A stretch of DNA of 64,000 bases, from the NCBI RefSeq assembly GCF_017833525.1, contig NZ_JAFICD010000003.1, positions 682,001-746,000 of the forward strand. Direction: 5' to 3'. The stretch comes from Duganella sp. 1411. GTDB taxonomy: Bacteria > Pseudomonadota > Gammaproteobacteria > Burkholderiales > Burkholderiaceae_D. Made by a program: the position numbers and the translations under genes. Under the pieces are notes generated by a model. That model saw nothing but the letters and a program-made list of their open reading frames with translations, searched no databases and was not told the DNA's origin. Positions 52,399 to 61,179 of this stretch are shown piece after piece; position 1 is the stretch's first letter; each line of letters opens with the position of its first letter.

Positions 52399-53625
52399 AT
52401 GTTCAAGTATGTTTTGTCGCTATCTATGGCGGCATGGCCGGCGTGCGCGCTGGCCCTATCCCCCGTGCCCGAGCCCACCGGGCCATTGACCTTGGAGACG
52501 GCGCTGGCGCTGGCCGCCGGCGCCAACGCCGACCTGTCGGCCGCCCGCCACGAGCTGCTGGCCGTGGACGGCGCGGTCCGGCAGGTCGGCTTGCTTCCCA
52601 ATCCTTCGCTGTCGGTGGAGCGGGTCGATACCCGCCGTGACACCCGCGAAACCACCTTTTTATTGAGTCAGCCGCTGGAGCTGGGCGGCAAACGGCAGGC
52701 GCGCGTGCAGGCGGCCCTGCGCGAACGCGATAGCGCGTCGGCGCAGCTGGGCGCGCGCCAGGCGGATATCCGCGCCGATGTCATCGACGGCTGGTTCGCG
52801 GTGCTGGCGGCGCAGGAGCAATTGCGGCTGGCGCAGGAGGCGTCCGAGCTGGCGCGGCGCGCGGCGGCGGCCACCGGACGGCGCGTGGTCGCCGGCAAGG
52901 TGTCGCCGGTGGAGGAGACGCGCGCCAAGGTCGCCGCGTCGACCGTGCAACTGGACCTGCTGCGCGCGCGCGGCACGCTGGCGGTCGCGCGCAAGCGGCT
53001 GGCGGCGATGTGGGGCAATCCGGCGCCGCGCTTCGAGAAGGCCGACGGCGAGCTCGATGCGTTGCCGTCGCTGCCCGACCAGGCCTTGCTGCACCACCGG
53101 CTGGCGCGGGCGCCGGCCATGGCGCTGGCGCGCTCGGAGCTGGGCAAGCGCGAGGCGCTGGCCAAGGTCGAGCTGACCCGCCGCGTGCCCGATGTCACCT
53201 TCAATGTCGGCAGCAAGCGCTCGGAGGAGCTGGGTCGCTCGCAGGCGGTGTTCGGCATCTCGGTGCCGCTGCCGTTGTTCGACCGTAACCAGGGCAACGT
53301 GCTGGAGACGGCGCGCCGCGTCGACAAGGCGCGCGACGAGCTGGCATCGACCGCGCTGCGGCTGGACGCGGAATTGGCGCAGGCGCGCGAGGAATTCGAC
53401 GTCGCCCGAGAACAGGCGCTGGCGCTGCGCGGCGAAATCCTGCCCGGCGCCCAAAGCGCCTACGAGGCGGCCAGCACCGGCTTCGAATACGGAAAATTCG
53501 GCTTCCTCGACGTGCTCGACGCCCAGCGCACGCTGCTCGAAGCGAAATCCCAATACCTGAACGCCCTGGCGGCGGCGCATCGCGCCAGCTCCGCCATCGT
53601 GCGCATCCTCGGCGAGGACCAATGA
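52399..53625 (+). CDS. czcC: Outer membrane factor of heavy-metal efflux pump
   Basis: The 408-residue TolC-family protein has a signal peptide (LSLSMAAWPACALA). It has the duplicated helical-hairpin layout of the family: TLETALALAAGANADLSAAR, then VGLLPNPSLSVERVD, TTFLLSQPLELGGKRQARVQ, and in the second repeat PDVTFNVGSKRSEELGRSQ, FGISVPLPLFDRNQGNV and FGFLDVLDAQRTLLEAKSQ. It forms the exit duct across the outer membrane. Its length and neighbours identify it as CzcC. A GGAG motif precedes the start. Confidence 0.95.
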   Translation: MFKYVLSLSMAAWPACALALSPVPEPTGPLTLETALALAAGANADLSAARHELLAVDGAVRQVGLLPNPSLSVERVDTRRDTRETTFLLSQPLELGGKRQARVQAALRERDSASAQLGARQADIRADVIDGWFAVLAAQEQLRLAQEASELARRAAAATGRRVVAGKVSPVEETRAKVAASTVQLDLLRARGTLAVARKRLAAMWGNPAPRFEKADGELDALPSLPDQALLHHRLARAPAMALARSELGKREALAKVELTRRVPDVTFNVGSKRSEELGRSQAVFGISVPLPLFDRNQGNVLETARRVDKARDELASTALRLDAELAQAREEFDVAREQALALRGEILPGAQSAYEAASTGFEYGKFGFLDVLDAQRTLLEAKSQYLNALAAAHRASSAIVRILGEDQ

Positions 53626-53626
53626 C

Positions 53627-54850
53627 ATGAAAGACCATATGAACAACATCACCAGAAAACAAAAAATCGCGATCGCCGTCATGGCGGTCATCGGCGTGCT
53701 GCTGGCGGCGTGGATGCTGATGCCGAAACGCGGCGCCGAAACGCCGGAAAATCGGGATGCCCATGGTTCGGAAGCGGCAGCGCCGCACAAGGACGACCAC
53801 GGCGCGCCGGAAAAGCGCGAAAAAATCGCCCTCGACGACGCCCAGATCAAAGCGGCCGGCATCGTCGTCGCCGCCGCCGGGCCGGCCGACATCAGCGTCG
53901 CCATCACGCTGCCGGGGGAGATCCGCTTCAACGAGGACCGCACCGCGCATGTGGTGCCCAAGTTGTCCGGCGTGGTCACCGCCGTGATGGCGGACCTGGG
54001 CCAGAGCGTCAAGCAGGGGCAGGTGCTGGCGGTGATCGCCAGCAGCGGCTTGTCCGAGCAGCGCAGCGAGCTGCTGTCGGCGCAGCGCCGGCTGGAGCTG
54101 GCCGGCACCACGCTCGATCGCGAGCGCCGGCTGTGGCAGGACAAGATCTCCGCCGAGCAGGATTATCTGCAGGCCAAACAGGCGATGAGCGAGGCCGAGA
54201 TCGCGGTGCGCAACGCGCGCCAGAAACTGAGCGCGTTCGGCACCGGCGCCGCCTCCGGCCCGGACCTGAACCGGCTGGAACTGCGCGCGCCGTTCGACGG
54301 CATCGTCATGGAAAAACACCTGGCGCTGGGCGAGGCGGTCAAGGAGGACGCCAACGTCTTCACCATCTCCGACCTGTCGACCGTGTGGGCGGAACTGGCC
54401 GTGCCGCCGAAAGACCTGAACCTGGTGCGCGTGGGCGAGACGGTGAGCGTCAAGGCCTCCGCCTTCGACGCGCAGGCCACCGGCAAGATCACCTACGTCG
54501 GCTCGCTGCTCGGCGAGCAGACCCGCACCGCCAAGGCGCGCGTGGCGCTGGCCAATCCGGACCGCGCCTGGCGTCCCGGCCTGTTCGTCAACGTCGATGT
54601 GCCGTCCGGGCAGAGCGGCGCCGCCGCCGTCGCGGTGCGCGCCGAGGCGATCCAGACGCTGGAGGAAAAGCCCGTGGTCTTCGTCAAAGTGGCAGGCGGC
54701 TTCCGGCCGCAAACCGTGGTGCCGGGCCGCAGCGACGGCAAACTGACCGAGGTGCTGCAAGGCCTGGACGCCGGCGCGCATTACGCCGCCGCCGGCAGTT
54801 TCGTCCTGAAGGCGGAACTGGGCAAAGACAGCGCCGAGCACGCGCACTGA
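53627..54850 (+). CDS. czcB: Periplasmic adaptor of heavy-metal efflux pump
   Basis: The 407-residue membrane fusion protein has an N-terminal helix (KIAIAVMAVIGVLLAAWML) and a His/Asp-rich start of the mature part (DAHGSEAAAPHKDDHGAPEK). Barrel-sandwich and lipoyl segments follow (VVPKLSGVVTAVMADLGQSV), with the helical hairpin around RRLELAGTTLDRERRLWQDK. The beta-barrel part includes ELRAPFDGIVMEKHLALGEA. A His-containing end (SAEHAH) is present. It links CzcA with CzcC. It starts one base after the czcC stop, with czcA 16 bp downstream. Confidence 0.95.
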   Translation: MKDHMNNITRKQKIAIAVMAVIGVLLAAWMLMPKRGAETPENRDAHGSEAAAPHKDDHGAPEKREKIALDDAQIKAAGIVVAAAGPADISVAITLPGEIRFNEDRTAHVVPKLSGVVTAVMADLGQSVKQGQVLAVIASSGLSEQRSELLSAQRRLELAGTTLDRERRLWQDKISAEQDYLQAKQAMSEAEIAVRNARQKLSAFGTGAASGPDLNRLELRAPFDGIVMEKHLALGEAVKEDANVFTISDLSTVWAELAVPPKDLNLVRVGETVSVKASAFDAQATGKITYVGSLLGEQTRTAKARVALANPDRAWRPGLFVNVDVPSGQSGAAAVAVRAEAIQTLEEKPVVFVKVAGGFRPQTVVPGRSDGKLTEVLQGLDAGAHYAAAGSFVLKAELGKDSAEHAH

Positions 54851-54866
54851 GGCGGGGGACGACATC

Positions 54867-57800
54867 ATGTTCGAACGCATCATACGATTTGCCATCGTCC
54901 AGCGCTGGCTGGTCATGCTGGCGGTGGCGGGGATGGCCGGATTCGGCATCCACAGCTATCAAAAGCTGCCCATCGACGCAGTACCCGACATCACCAACGT
55001 GCAGGTGCAGATCAACACGGCGGCCCCCGGCTACTCGCCGCTGGAGACCGAGCAGCGCGTGACGTTCCCGATCGAGACCGTCATGTCCGGCCTGCCGAAC
55101 CTGGAGCAGACACGCTCGCTGTCGCGCTATGGCCTGTCGCAGATCACCGTCATCTTCAAGGACGGCACCGACATCTTCTTCGCGCGCCAGATGGTCAACG
55201 AGCGCATACAGGAGGCCAGGGCGCAGCTGCCGGCCGGGATCGCGCCGGCCATGGGGCCGATCTCCACCGGCCTGGGGGAGATCTATTTGTGGACGGTGGA
55301 GGCCAAGCCGGGCGCGAAGAAGGCCGACGGCACCCCATACACGCCGACCGACCTGCGCGAGATCCAGGATTGGATCATCAAGCCGCAGCTGCGCAACGTC
55401 GCCGGCGTGACCGAGATTAATTCGATCGGCGGCTACGCCAAGGAATACCAGGTGGCGCCCAACCCGCAGCGATTGGCCTCCTACGGCCTGACCTTGCAGG
55501 ACGTAGTGACGGCGCTGGACCGCAACAACGGCAACGCCAGCGCCGGCTATATCGAAAAGCGCGGCGAACAGCTGCTGGTGCGCGCGCCCGGCCAGGTGCG
55601 CTCGCTGGAGGATATCCGCAACATCATCCTCAGCAACGTCGACAGCGTGCCGGTGCGGGTGCGCGACGTGGCCGAGGTGCGGATCGGCCGCGAACTGCGC
55701 ACCGGCGCCGCCACCGACAACGGCCGCGAGGTGGTGCTGGGCACCGTCTTCATGCTGATCGGCCAGAACAGCCGCGCCGTCTCGCAGGCGGTGGACAAGA
55801 AGATGGTCGACATCAACCGCAGCCTGCCGGCCGGCGTGCAGGCGATCACCGTCTACGACCGCACGGTATTGGTCGACAAGGCCATCGCCACGGTGAAGAA
55901 AAACCTGCTCGAGGGCGCGGTGCTGGTGGTCGCGGTGCTGTTCCTGTTCCTCGGGAATATCCGCGCCGCGCTGATCACGGCGATGGTGATACCGCTGTCG
56001 ATGCTGTTCACCTTCACCGGCATGGTCACGTACAAGGTCAGCGCCAACCTGCTCAGCCTCGGGGCGCTGGACTTCGGCATCATCGTCGACGGCGCGGTGG
56101 TCATCGTCGAGAACTGCGTGCGCAGGCTGGCGCACGCGCAGGCCACGATGGGGCGCAAGCTGACCCGCGCCGAGCGCTTCGACGAGGTCCACGCGGCGGC
56201 CAGGGAGGCGCGCCGCCCGCTGTTGTTCGGCCAGTTGATCATCATGGTGGTGTATCTGCCGATCTTCGCGCTGACCGGCGTCGAAGGGCGCATGTTCCAC
56301 CCGATGGCGCTGACGGTGGTGATCGCGCTGCTGGGGGCGATGCTGTTGTCGATCACCTTCATCCCCGCCGCCGTGGCCCTGTTCATCGGCGACAACGTGG
56401 TCGAGAAGGAGCACCGCAAGATCACCGCGTGGTACAGCGGAATCCTGGAACGGGTGCTGGCCAACACCCCGGTCGTGCTGACGTTCGCCGGCATTTCGGT
56501 GGCGCTGTCGCTGCTGCTGGCGACGCGCCTGGGCAGCGAGTTCGTGCCGAACCTGAACGAGGGCGACTTCGCGATCCAGGCGCTGCGCATCCCCGGCACC
56601 AGCCTGACGCAATCGGTGGAGATGCAAAAGCAGATCGAGCAAACGCTAAAGCAAAAGTTCCCCGAGATCGAACGGATCTTCGCGCGCACCGGCACGGCGG
56701 AAATCGCCTCCGATCCGATGCCGCCGAATATCTCGGACGGCTACATCATGCTCAAGCCGGAAGCCGACTGGCCCGAGCCGCGCAGGTCGCGCGATGCGCT
56801 GCTGGCGGCGATCCGCGAGACGGTGGAAAAACTGCCCGGGAACGCGTTCGAGTTTTCGCAGCCGATCCAGCTGCGCTTCAACGAGCTCATTTCCGGGGTG
56901 CGCAGCGACGTCGCCGTCAAGCTGTTCGGCGACGACACGGCGGTCCTCAACGATACCGCCGCCAACATCGCCGCCGCGCTGGGCAAGGTGCCGGGAGCCA
57001 CCGAGGTCAAGGTCGAGCAGACCAGCGGCCTGCCGATGCTGACGGTGGAGATCGACCGGAGCAAGACCGCGCGCTACGGCCTGAATGTGGGCGACGTGCA
57101 GGAGACCATTGCCACCGCCATCGGCGGCAGGGAGGCGGGCACGATGTTCGAGGGCGACCGCCGCTTCGACATCGTGGTGCGGCTGCCGGACGCGCTGCGT
57201 GAGGACCTGGATGTGATGCGGCGGTTGCCGGTGCCGCTGCCAACGCAACGGGGCGTGGGAGCCGGCGGCGGCGCCAACTTCATCCCGCTGGGGGAGGTGG
57301 CCACCTTCAGCGTGGCGCCGGGACCGAACCAGATCAGCCGCGAGGACGGCAAGCGCCGCGTGGTCATCAGCGCCAATGTGCGCGGGCGCGACATCGGCTC
57401 GTTCGTCGCCGAGGCGGAGCAGGCCTTGCAAAGCCAGGTCAAGGTGCCGGCCGGGTACTGGACGGCGTGGGGCGGGCAGTTCGAGCAGCTGCAATCGGCC
57501 ACGCGGCGGCTGCAGGTCGTGGTGCCGGTGGCGCTGCTGCTGGTGATGGTGCTGCTGCTGGCGATGTTCGGCAACCTGAAGGACGGGCTGCTGGTGTTCA
57601 GCGGGATTCCGTTCGCGCTGACGGGCGGCATCGCCGCGCTGGCGCTGCGCGGCATACCGCTGTCGATATCGGCGGCGGTGGGGTTCATCGCGCTGTCCGG
57701 GGTGGCGGTGCTCAACGGCCTGGTGCTGATCTCGTTCATCCGCGCGCTGCGCGAGCAGGGGCGCAGCGTGGAGCAGGCGATACGCGAGGGCGCGCTGGGA

Positions 57801-57998
57801 CGATTGCGTCCGGTGCTGATGACGGCGCTGGTGGCGTCGCTGGGCTTCATTCCGATGGCCATCGCCACCGGCACCGGCGCCGAGGTGCAGCGCCCGCTGG
57901 CGACGGTGGTGATCGGCGGCATCCTGTCGTCGACCGCGCTGACGTTGCTGGTGCTGCCGCTGCTGTATCGCCTGGCGCACCGCAAACGCGAAGGCTAA
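54867..57998 (+). CDS. czcA: HME-family RND cation efflux pump
   Basis: The 1043-residue inner membrane proton/cation antiporter expels divalent metals such as Co, Zn or Cd. It has the 12-helix RND plan with two large periplasmic loops. The heavy-metal class signature LDFGIIVDGAVVIVENCVRR is in helix 4 (near residue 400), and the N-terminus is FERIIRFAIVQRWLVML. Later markers are LNEGDFAIQALRIPGTSL, ISGVRSDVAVKLFGDD and GFIALSGVAVLNGLVLISFI. The length is typical. It is the last gene of czcICBA, and its stop overlaps that of the convergent cupin gene. No czcRS or cnr-type regulator is seen next to the operon. Confidence 0.96.
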   Translation: MFERIIRFAIVQRWLVMLAVAGMAGFGIHSYQKLPIDAVPDITNVQVQINTAAPGYSPLETEQRVTFPIETVMSGLPNLEQTRSLSRYGLSQITVIFKDGTDIFFARQMVNERIQEARAQLPAGIAPAMGPISTGLGEIYLWTVEAKPGAKKADGTPYTPTDLREIQDWIIKPQLRNVAGVTEINSIGGYAKEYQVAPNPQRLASYGLTLQDVVTALDRNNGNASAGYIEKRGEQLLVRAPGQVRSLEDIRNIILSNVDSVPVRVRDVAEVRIGRELRTGAATDNGREVVLGTVFMLIGQNSRAVSQAVDKKMVDINRSLPAGVQAITVYDRTVLVDKAIATVKKNLLEGAVLVVAVLFLFLGNIRAALITAMVIPLSMLFTFTGMVTYKVSANLLSLGALDFGIIVDGAVVIVENCVRRLAHAQATMGRKLTRAERFDEVHAAAREARRPLLFGQLIIMVVYLPIFALTGVEGRMFHPMALTVVIALLGAMLLSITFIPAAVALFIGDNVVEKEHRKITAWYSGILERVLANTPVVLTFAGISVALSLLLATRLGSEFVPNLNEGDFAIQALRIPGTSLTQSVEMQKQIEQTLKQKFPEIERIFARTGTAEIASDPMPPNISDGYIMLKPEADWPEPRRSRDALLAAIRETVEKLPGNAFEFSQPIQLRFNELISGVRSDVAVKLFGDDTAVLNDTAANIAAALGKVPGATEVKVEQTSGLPMLTVEIDRSKTARYGLNVGDVQETIATAIGGREAGTMFEGDRRFDIVVRLPDALREDLDVMRRLPVPLPTQRGVGAGGGANFIPLGEVATFSVAPGPNQISREDGKRRVVISANVRGRDIGSFVAEAEQALQSQVKVPAGYWTAWGGQFEQLQSATRRLQVVVPVALLLVMVLLLAMFGNLKDGLLVFSGIPFALTGGIAALALRGIPLSISAAVGFIALSGVAVLNGLVLISFIRALREQGRSVEQAIREGALGRLRPVLMTALVASLGFIPMAIATGTGAEVQRPLATVVIGGILSSTALTLLVLPLLYRLAHRKREG

Positions 57999-58306
57999 AC
58001 GCTGCCGGCGCGCTCGATGACGAGGATGCGCGCCGCTCCGACCGGGTGGGCGCAATGGGCGTCGCCCTCGCCGGCGTAAAAGATATCGCCGGCGCGCAGG
58101 TGCGCCACCAGTTCGCGGCCGTCCTCGCGGTAGTGCATCGCCACTTCGCCGTCGAGCACCGCGAACACCTCGTCGCCGTCGTTGACGTGCCAGCGATACG
58201 GCTGGTCGGTCCAGTGCAGCCGCACGGTGGCCCCGCCCATCGTGGCGATCAGTTGCGCGTCCCAGGCGAGCGCGCCGGTGTACTCGCCCGCTCGCGTTAT
58301 CCGCAT
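57995..58306 (-). CDS. Cupin-domain protein
   Basis: The 103-residue single-domain cupin shows WHVNDGDEVFAVLDGEVAMH (motif 1) and GDAHCAHPVGAARILVIE (motif 2), with several possible metal-binding His and Glu residues. It has no signal peptide. The function is not known; such small cupins can be isomerases, dioxygenases or binding proteins. It starts three bases after the DJ-1-like gene stop and is presumably cotranscribed with it. Confidence 0.85.
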   Translation of the reverse strand: MRITRAGEYTGALAWDAQLIATMGGATVRLHWTDQPYRWHVNDGDEVFAVLDGEVAMHYREDGRELVAHLRAGDIFYAGEGDAHCAHPVGAARILVIERAGSV

Positions 58307-58308
58307 AT

Positions 58309-58905
58309 CTAGCTCCAGTTGTAGTCCATCTGCCGCGCGGTGGCCAGCGCCAACTCGCGGCCGGCCAGCCGTTCGACCAGATGCAGCGACATGTCGATGC
58401 CGACCGAGCCACCGCCGGCGGCGACGATGGCGCCATTGCCGGTCCAGCGCCGCTTGCCCTGTACCCGCAACTCGGGAAACGCCGCTTCCGGACCGGCCGC
58501 CGGTTCGTCGCGCGGGGCGGCCTGCTGCTCGCCGAGCAGCCCGGCCTGCGTCAGCAAGAAGGCGCCGGTGGAGACCGAGGCCACCAGTTCGCAGTCGCGC
58601 GCGGCGGCGGCGATCCAGGCGACGACGTCCGGCTTGGCCAGTTCGGCGTCGATCACGCCGCCGGGCACGATCAGCACGTCGATGTCGCCGCCGCTGCCGA
58701 AATCGGCCTCCGGGAAGATGGCCAGGCCGGCGCGCGCGCGCAGCAGCGCCGAGGTGCGGCCGATGGTGCGCACGCGGAACGGCGGCGGCGCGTCCGGCGC
58801 CAGCTTGCCGCCCACCCGCGTGGCGCAGGTGAATACTTCGTAAGGTCCGGCGAAGTCAAGGACCTCGACGTCGTCGAAAACATAGATGCCGATGGTGCGG
58901 GTCAT
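58309..58905 (-). CDS. DJ-1/PfpI (GlxA-like) domain protein with altered nucleophile
   Basis: The 198-residue protein begins RTIGIYVFDDVEVLDFAGPY, a typical start of the DJ-1/PfpI fold, and continues with DVLIVPGGVIDAELAKPDVV. The nucleophile elbow reads VASVSTGAFLLTQAGLL; the usual Cys is replaced by Ser. The following THW motif seen in the neighbouring regulator is replaced by an unrelated stretch (EQQAAPRDEPAAGPEAAF). The end (VGIDMSLHLVERLAG) is normal. It may be a non-catalytic binding protein. The ATG at 58905 has an AGGAGGA site; the upstream in-frame extension is not credible. It is divergent from the AraC-type regulator. Confidence 0.85.
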   Translation of the reverse strand: MTRTIGIYVFDDVEVLDFAGPYEVFTCATRVGGKLAPDAPPPFRVRTIGRTSALLRARAGLAIFPEADFGSGGDIDVLIVPGGVIDAELAKPDVVAWIAAAARDCELVASVSTGAFLLTQAGLLGEQQAAPRDEPAAGPEAAFPELRVQGKRRWTGNGAIVAAGGGSVGIDMSLHLVERLAGRELALATARQMDYNWS

Positions 58906-58985
58906 GCGGGTTCCTCCTGATGAAGGCGCATCTTCCCACTTCGGCGCTTGACACAAACGACATTGATGGTGGAATATCTGCCAGG

Positions 58986-59969
58986 ATGAAAACCGCTTCC
59001 GCCATCGATGTCTGGCTGCTGGTGCTGCCGCGCTTCGCGCTGCTCGACGCCACCGGCCCCGCCCAGGTGTTCTCCACCGCGAACGACGAGGCGCGCGACG
59101 CCGGCCTGCCGCCACCCTACCGTATACATATGGTGTCGCCGGACGGCGGCTTGGTCGCGTCGCTGTCGGGCGTGACGGTGCTGACCGAGCCGCTGCCGGC
59201 CGGCGGCCTGGCCGGATCGACGCTGATCGTGGCGGGCGCGCGCGGCGTCGAGGACGACGCCGGCGCGGCGCTGGCGCCGGCCGCCGTGCGCTGGCTGGTG
59301 GCCGCCGCCGATGCCGTCGCGCGCTGCTGCTCGGTGTGCACCGGCGCCTTCGTGCTGGCGCACGCCGGGCTGCTTGACGGGCGCCGCGCCGTCACCCACT
59401 GGCAGGACGCGGCGCAACTGCAGGCCCGGCACCCGGCCATCACCGTGCAGGAAGACGCCATCTATATCAGGGACGGCACGATCTACACCTCGGCCGGCAT
59501 CGCCGCCGGCATCGATCTGGCGCTGAGCCTGGTGGGGGAGGACATGGGCCGCCAGTTCGCGCTGGGCGTGGCCAAGCGCATGGTGGTGTTCTTCAAGCGC
59601 CCCGGCGGCCAGCGCCAGTTCAGCTCCGAGCTTCTGGCCCAGGCCGACCCGCAGGGCTTGCACGGGCAGTTGACGGCGTGGCTGCGTCCGCGCCTGAAGC
59701 AGCCGATCGACGTCGCGCAGATGGCGGCGGCGTTCGCGCTGTCGGTGCGCTCGCTGCACCGCAAGCTGCAGCAGGAGGCGGGCGTGTCGCCGGCGCAGCT
59801 GCTGCTGCGGCTGCGCATGGAGGCGGCCTGCGGCCTGCTCGAGCGGCCCGGCATGACGGTCAAGCGCGCCGCCAGCCAAAGCGGCTTCGGCAGCGAGTAC
59901 AATCTGCGCCGCGCCTTCGCCGCGCAGCTGGGCGTGGTGCCGAGCGACTATCAGGCGCGCTTCGGCTGA
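58986..59969 (+). CDS. GlxA-type AraC family transcriptional regulator
   Basis: The 327-residue protein joins a DJ-1/PfpI-like ligand domain (residues about 1-195) with a C-terminal AraC helix-turn-helix domain (about 225-325). The first part has VLPRFALLDATGPAQVFSTA, CSVCTGAFVLAHAGLLDGRR and AVTHWQDA. The second has IDVAQMAAAFALSVRSLHRK, ERPGMTVKRAASQSGFGSEY and GVVPSDYQARF. Unlike its divergent neighbour it keeps Cys in CTGAF. It probably controls the DJ-1/cupin pair. The start at 58986 gives MKTASAIDVWLLVLPRFALL; an upstream ATG at 58920 is the alternative. Confidence 0.88.
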   Translation: MKTASAIDVWLLVLPRFALLDATGPAQVFSTANDEARDAGLPPPYRIHMVSPDGGLVASLSGVTVLTEPLPAGGLAGSTLIVAGARGVEDDAGAALAPAAVRWLVAAADAVARCCSVCTGAFVLAHAGLLDGRRAVTHWQDAAQLQARHPAITVQEDAIYIRDGTIYTSAGIAAGIDLALSLVGEDMGRQFALGVAKRMVVFFKRPGGQRQFSSELLAQADPQGLHGQLTAWLRPRLKQPIDVAQMAAAFALSVRSLHRKLQQEAGVSPAQLLLRLRMEAACGLLERPGMTVKRAASQSGFGSEYNLRRAFAAQLGVVPSDYQARFG

Positions 59970-59988
59970 CAGCGGACAAGGAAAACGG

Positions 59989-60381
59989 ATGCGGGAATTT
60001 GAAACATGGGTGGCGCGGGTGCTGCTGCTCAATAGCGCGCTGACCCTGGCCGTTGCCCTGGGCTTGCTCGGCGGGCCGCGCGAGGCGGCCGAGTTGCCGG
60101 TGTTGTTCGGCGTCGGCCTGTTCGGATTTCTGGCCGCCGTGCTGTCGCTCAAACGCTGGAAAACCGGCCCGTGCGGCGGCGTACTCTATTACGCGCTGCA
60201 GCTGGTCAGCTATTTTCCGCATGACGGCGGCCCGCAATTCAGTGTCAAGGCCGGCGTCAGCGTCGGCCTGGTCATGCGTTTTTCAGGCGCCACGCTGGTG
60301 CTGAACGTGGTCGCGCTGGCGCTGCTGGCCGCCACCGTTGCCGTTTTGGCATGGCGGATGCGCGCCGCCGGCCCCCGCTGA
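59989..60381 (+). CDS. Small integral membrane protein, 130 aa
   Basis: I do not recognise a family. The sequence has about four hydrophobic segments: VLLLNSALTLAVALGLLG, VLFGVGLFGFLAAVLSL, YYALQLVSYF, and VLNVVALALLAATVAVLAW near the C-terminus. An inner membrane location follows. The segment between helices 3 and 4 (HDGGPQFSVKAGVSVGLVMR) is moderately polar. It starts 19 bp after the regulator stop and may be read from the same transcript. Confidence 0.65.
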   Translation: MREFETWVARVLLLNSALTLAVALGLLGGPREAAELPVLFGVGLFGFLAAVLSLKRWKTGPCGGVLYYALQLVSYFPHDGGPQFSVKAGVSVGLVMRFSGATLVLNVVALALLAATVAVLAWRMRAAGPR

Positions 60382-61179
60382 CGGCGCCGCCCCCCTTTTT
60401 TTTCTTCCTCCCACCACGGTCCGTTCGCGACCCCAGCGGCGTGGCGTCGTCGTTTTCGTAACCACTTGTTCCTCGTCATGCTGCCGTCATGAATCCACAG
60501 TAAGATTTTTAACAAAATTTCCGTAGCGAATTAAGATCGTGCGCTATTTTCCTGCACAGAGGCAATCTTTATATATCTTTTCAGCAAGTCAACATGATCA
60601 AAAGAATATGTTTGATTGCGACTGAATATTGCTTTTGGGCAGGTTGCGGGCAAGATACATTCGCCGAAATAAATTCTTCTTGGAAATTAAGTCGGCTATA
60701 CTTGCTCCTAATACGCTGCCTCCGGATGCCCCCCAAGCTCCGGTGGTGGACAAAAAAAGCCAATGATTTCAAGTGCTTGGGGCGCTTGAGATACTTGGCT
60801 CAGAAGGTCCTGATATTTATTCCCCGTAGGAACAAGTTTGTTTAGTGAAAGATTCGCTCCGGTCGCCTTGTACTCGAATGGAGCAGAATCGTCGTCCGCC
60901 AAGCCCATCCAATGTTGATCAGGGCGGTCCACGATACAAATTTTGACGAAATTTAAGTTGAAATGCGGCAAATCGCCACCGTTTGCTAAAGTTGACACTT
61001 TTGTTGACGTTAAGAATGTGTGTGCGGGATTTTTTGCGCCTGTAGTAACGGATTAGCAGTAAATACATAGTTATAAAACGGCAAATGTGCCAACTGACGG
61101 AAGCCAAGGACACGACGGGTAGGGCCGTCGATCCCGCTTTTTCGGACAGATCGAATTAGCGCCCTTTAGGAGAAATGCA
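60382..61179. other. Lower-GC gap before the giant repeat gene
   Basis: About 800 bp hold no intact gene. The part from 60480 to 61100 is visibly AT-richer than the rest of the window. It contains a broken minus-strand coding remnant (60708-61052). It also contains a short hairpin CGACGG-GTAGGG-CCGTCG (61113-61130) with five T starting seven bases after it. That hairpin lies 50 bp before the repeat gene and is only weakly terminator-like. I could not identify a clear promoter. Confidence 0.6.
60708..61052 (-). pseudogene. Probable 5'-truncated gene remnant
   Basis: A minus-strand frame of 114 codons reads like real protein (AHTFLTSTKVSTLANGGDLP, then VKICIVDRPDQHWMGLADDD and ALEIIGFFCPPPELGGHP). 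It has no credible start: the frame opens just after a stop at 61053-61055, the first residues already look coding, and the first possible start is GTG at 60998. I do not recognise the family. It lies in the lower-GC gap, which fits a decayed or partly deleted acquired gene. An intact short protein from the GTG (96 residues) is the alternative. Confidence 0.4.
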
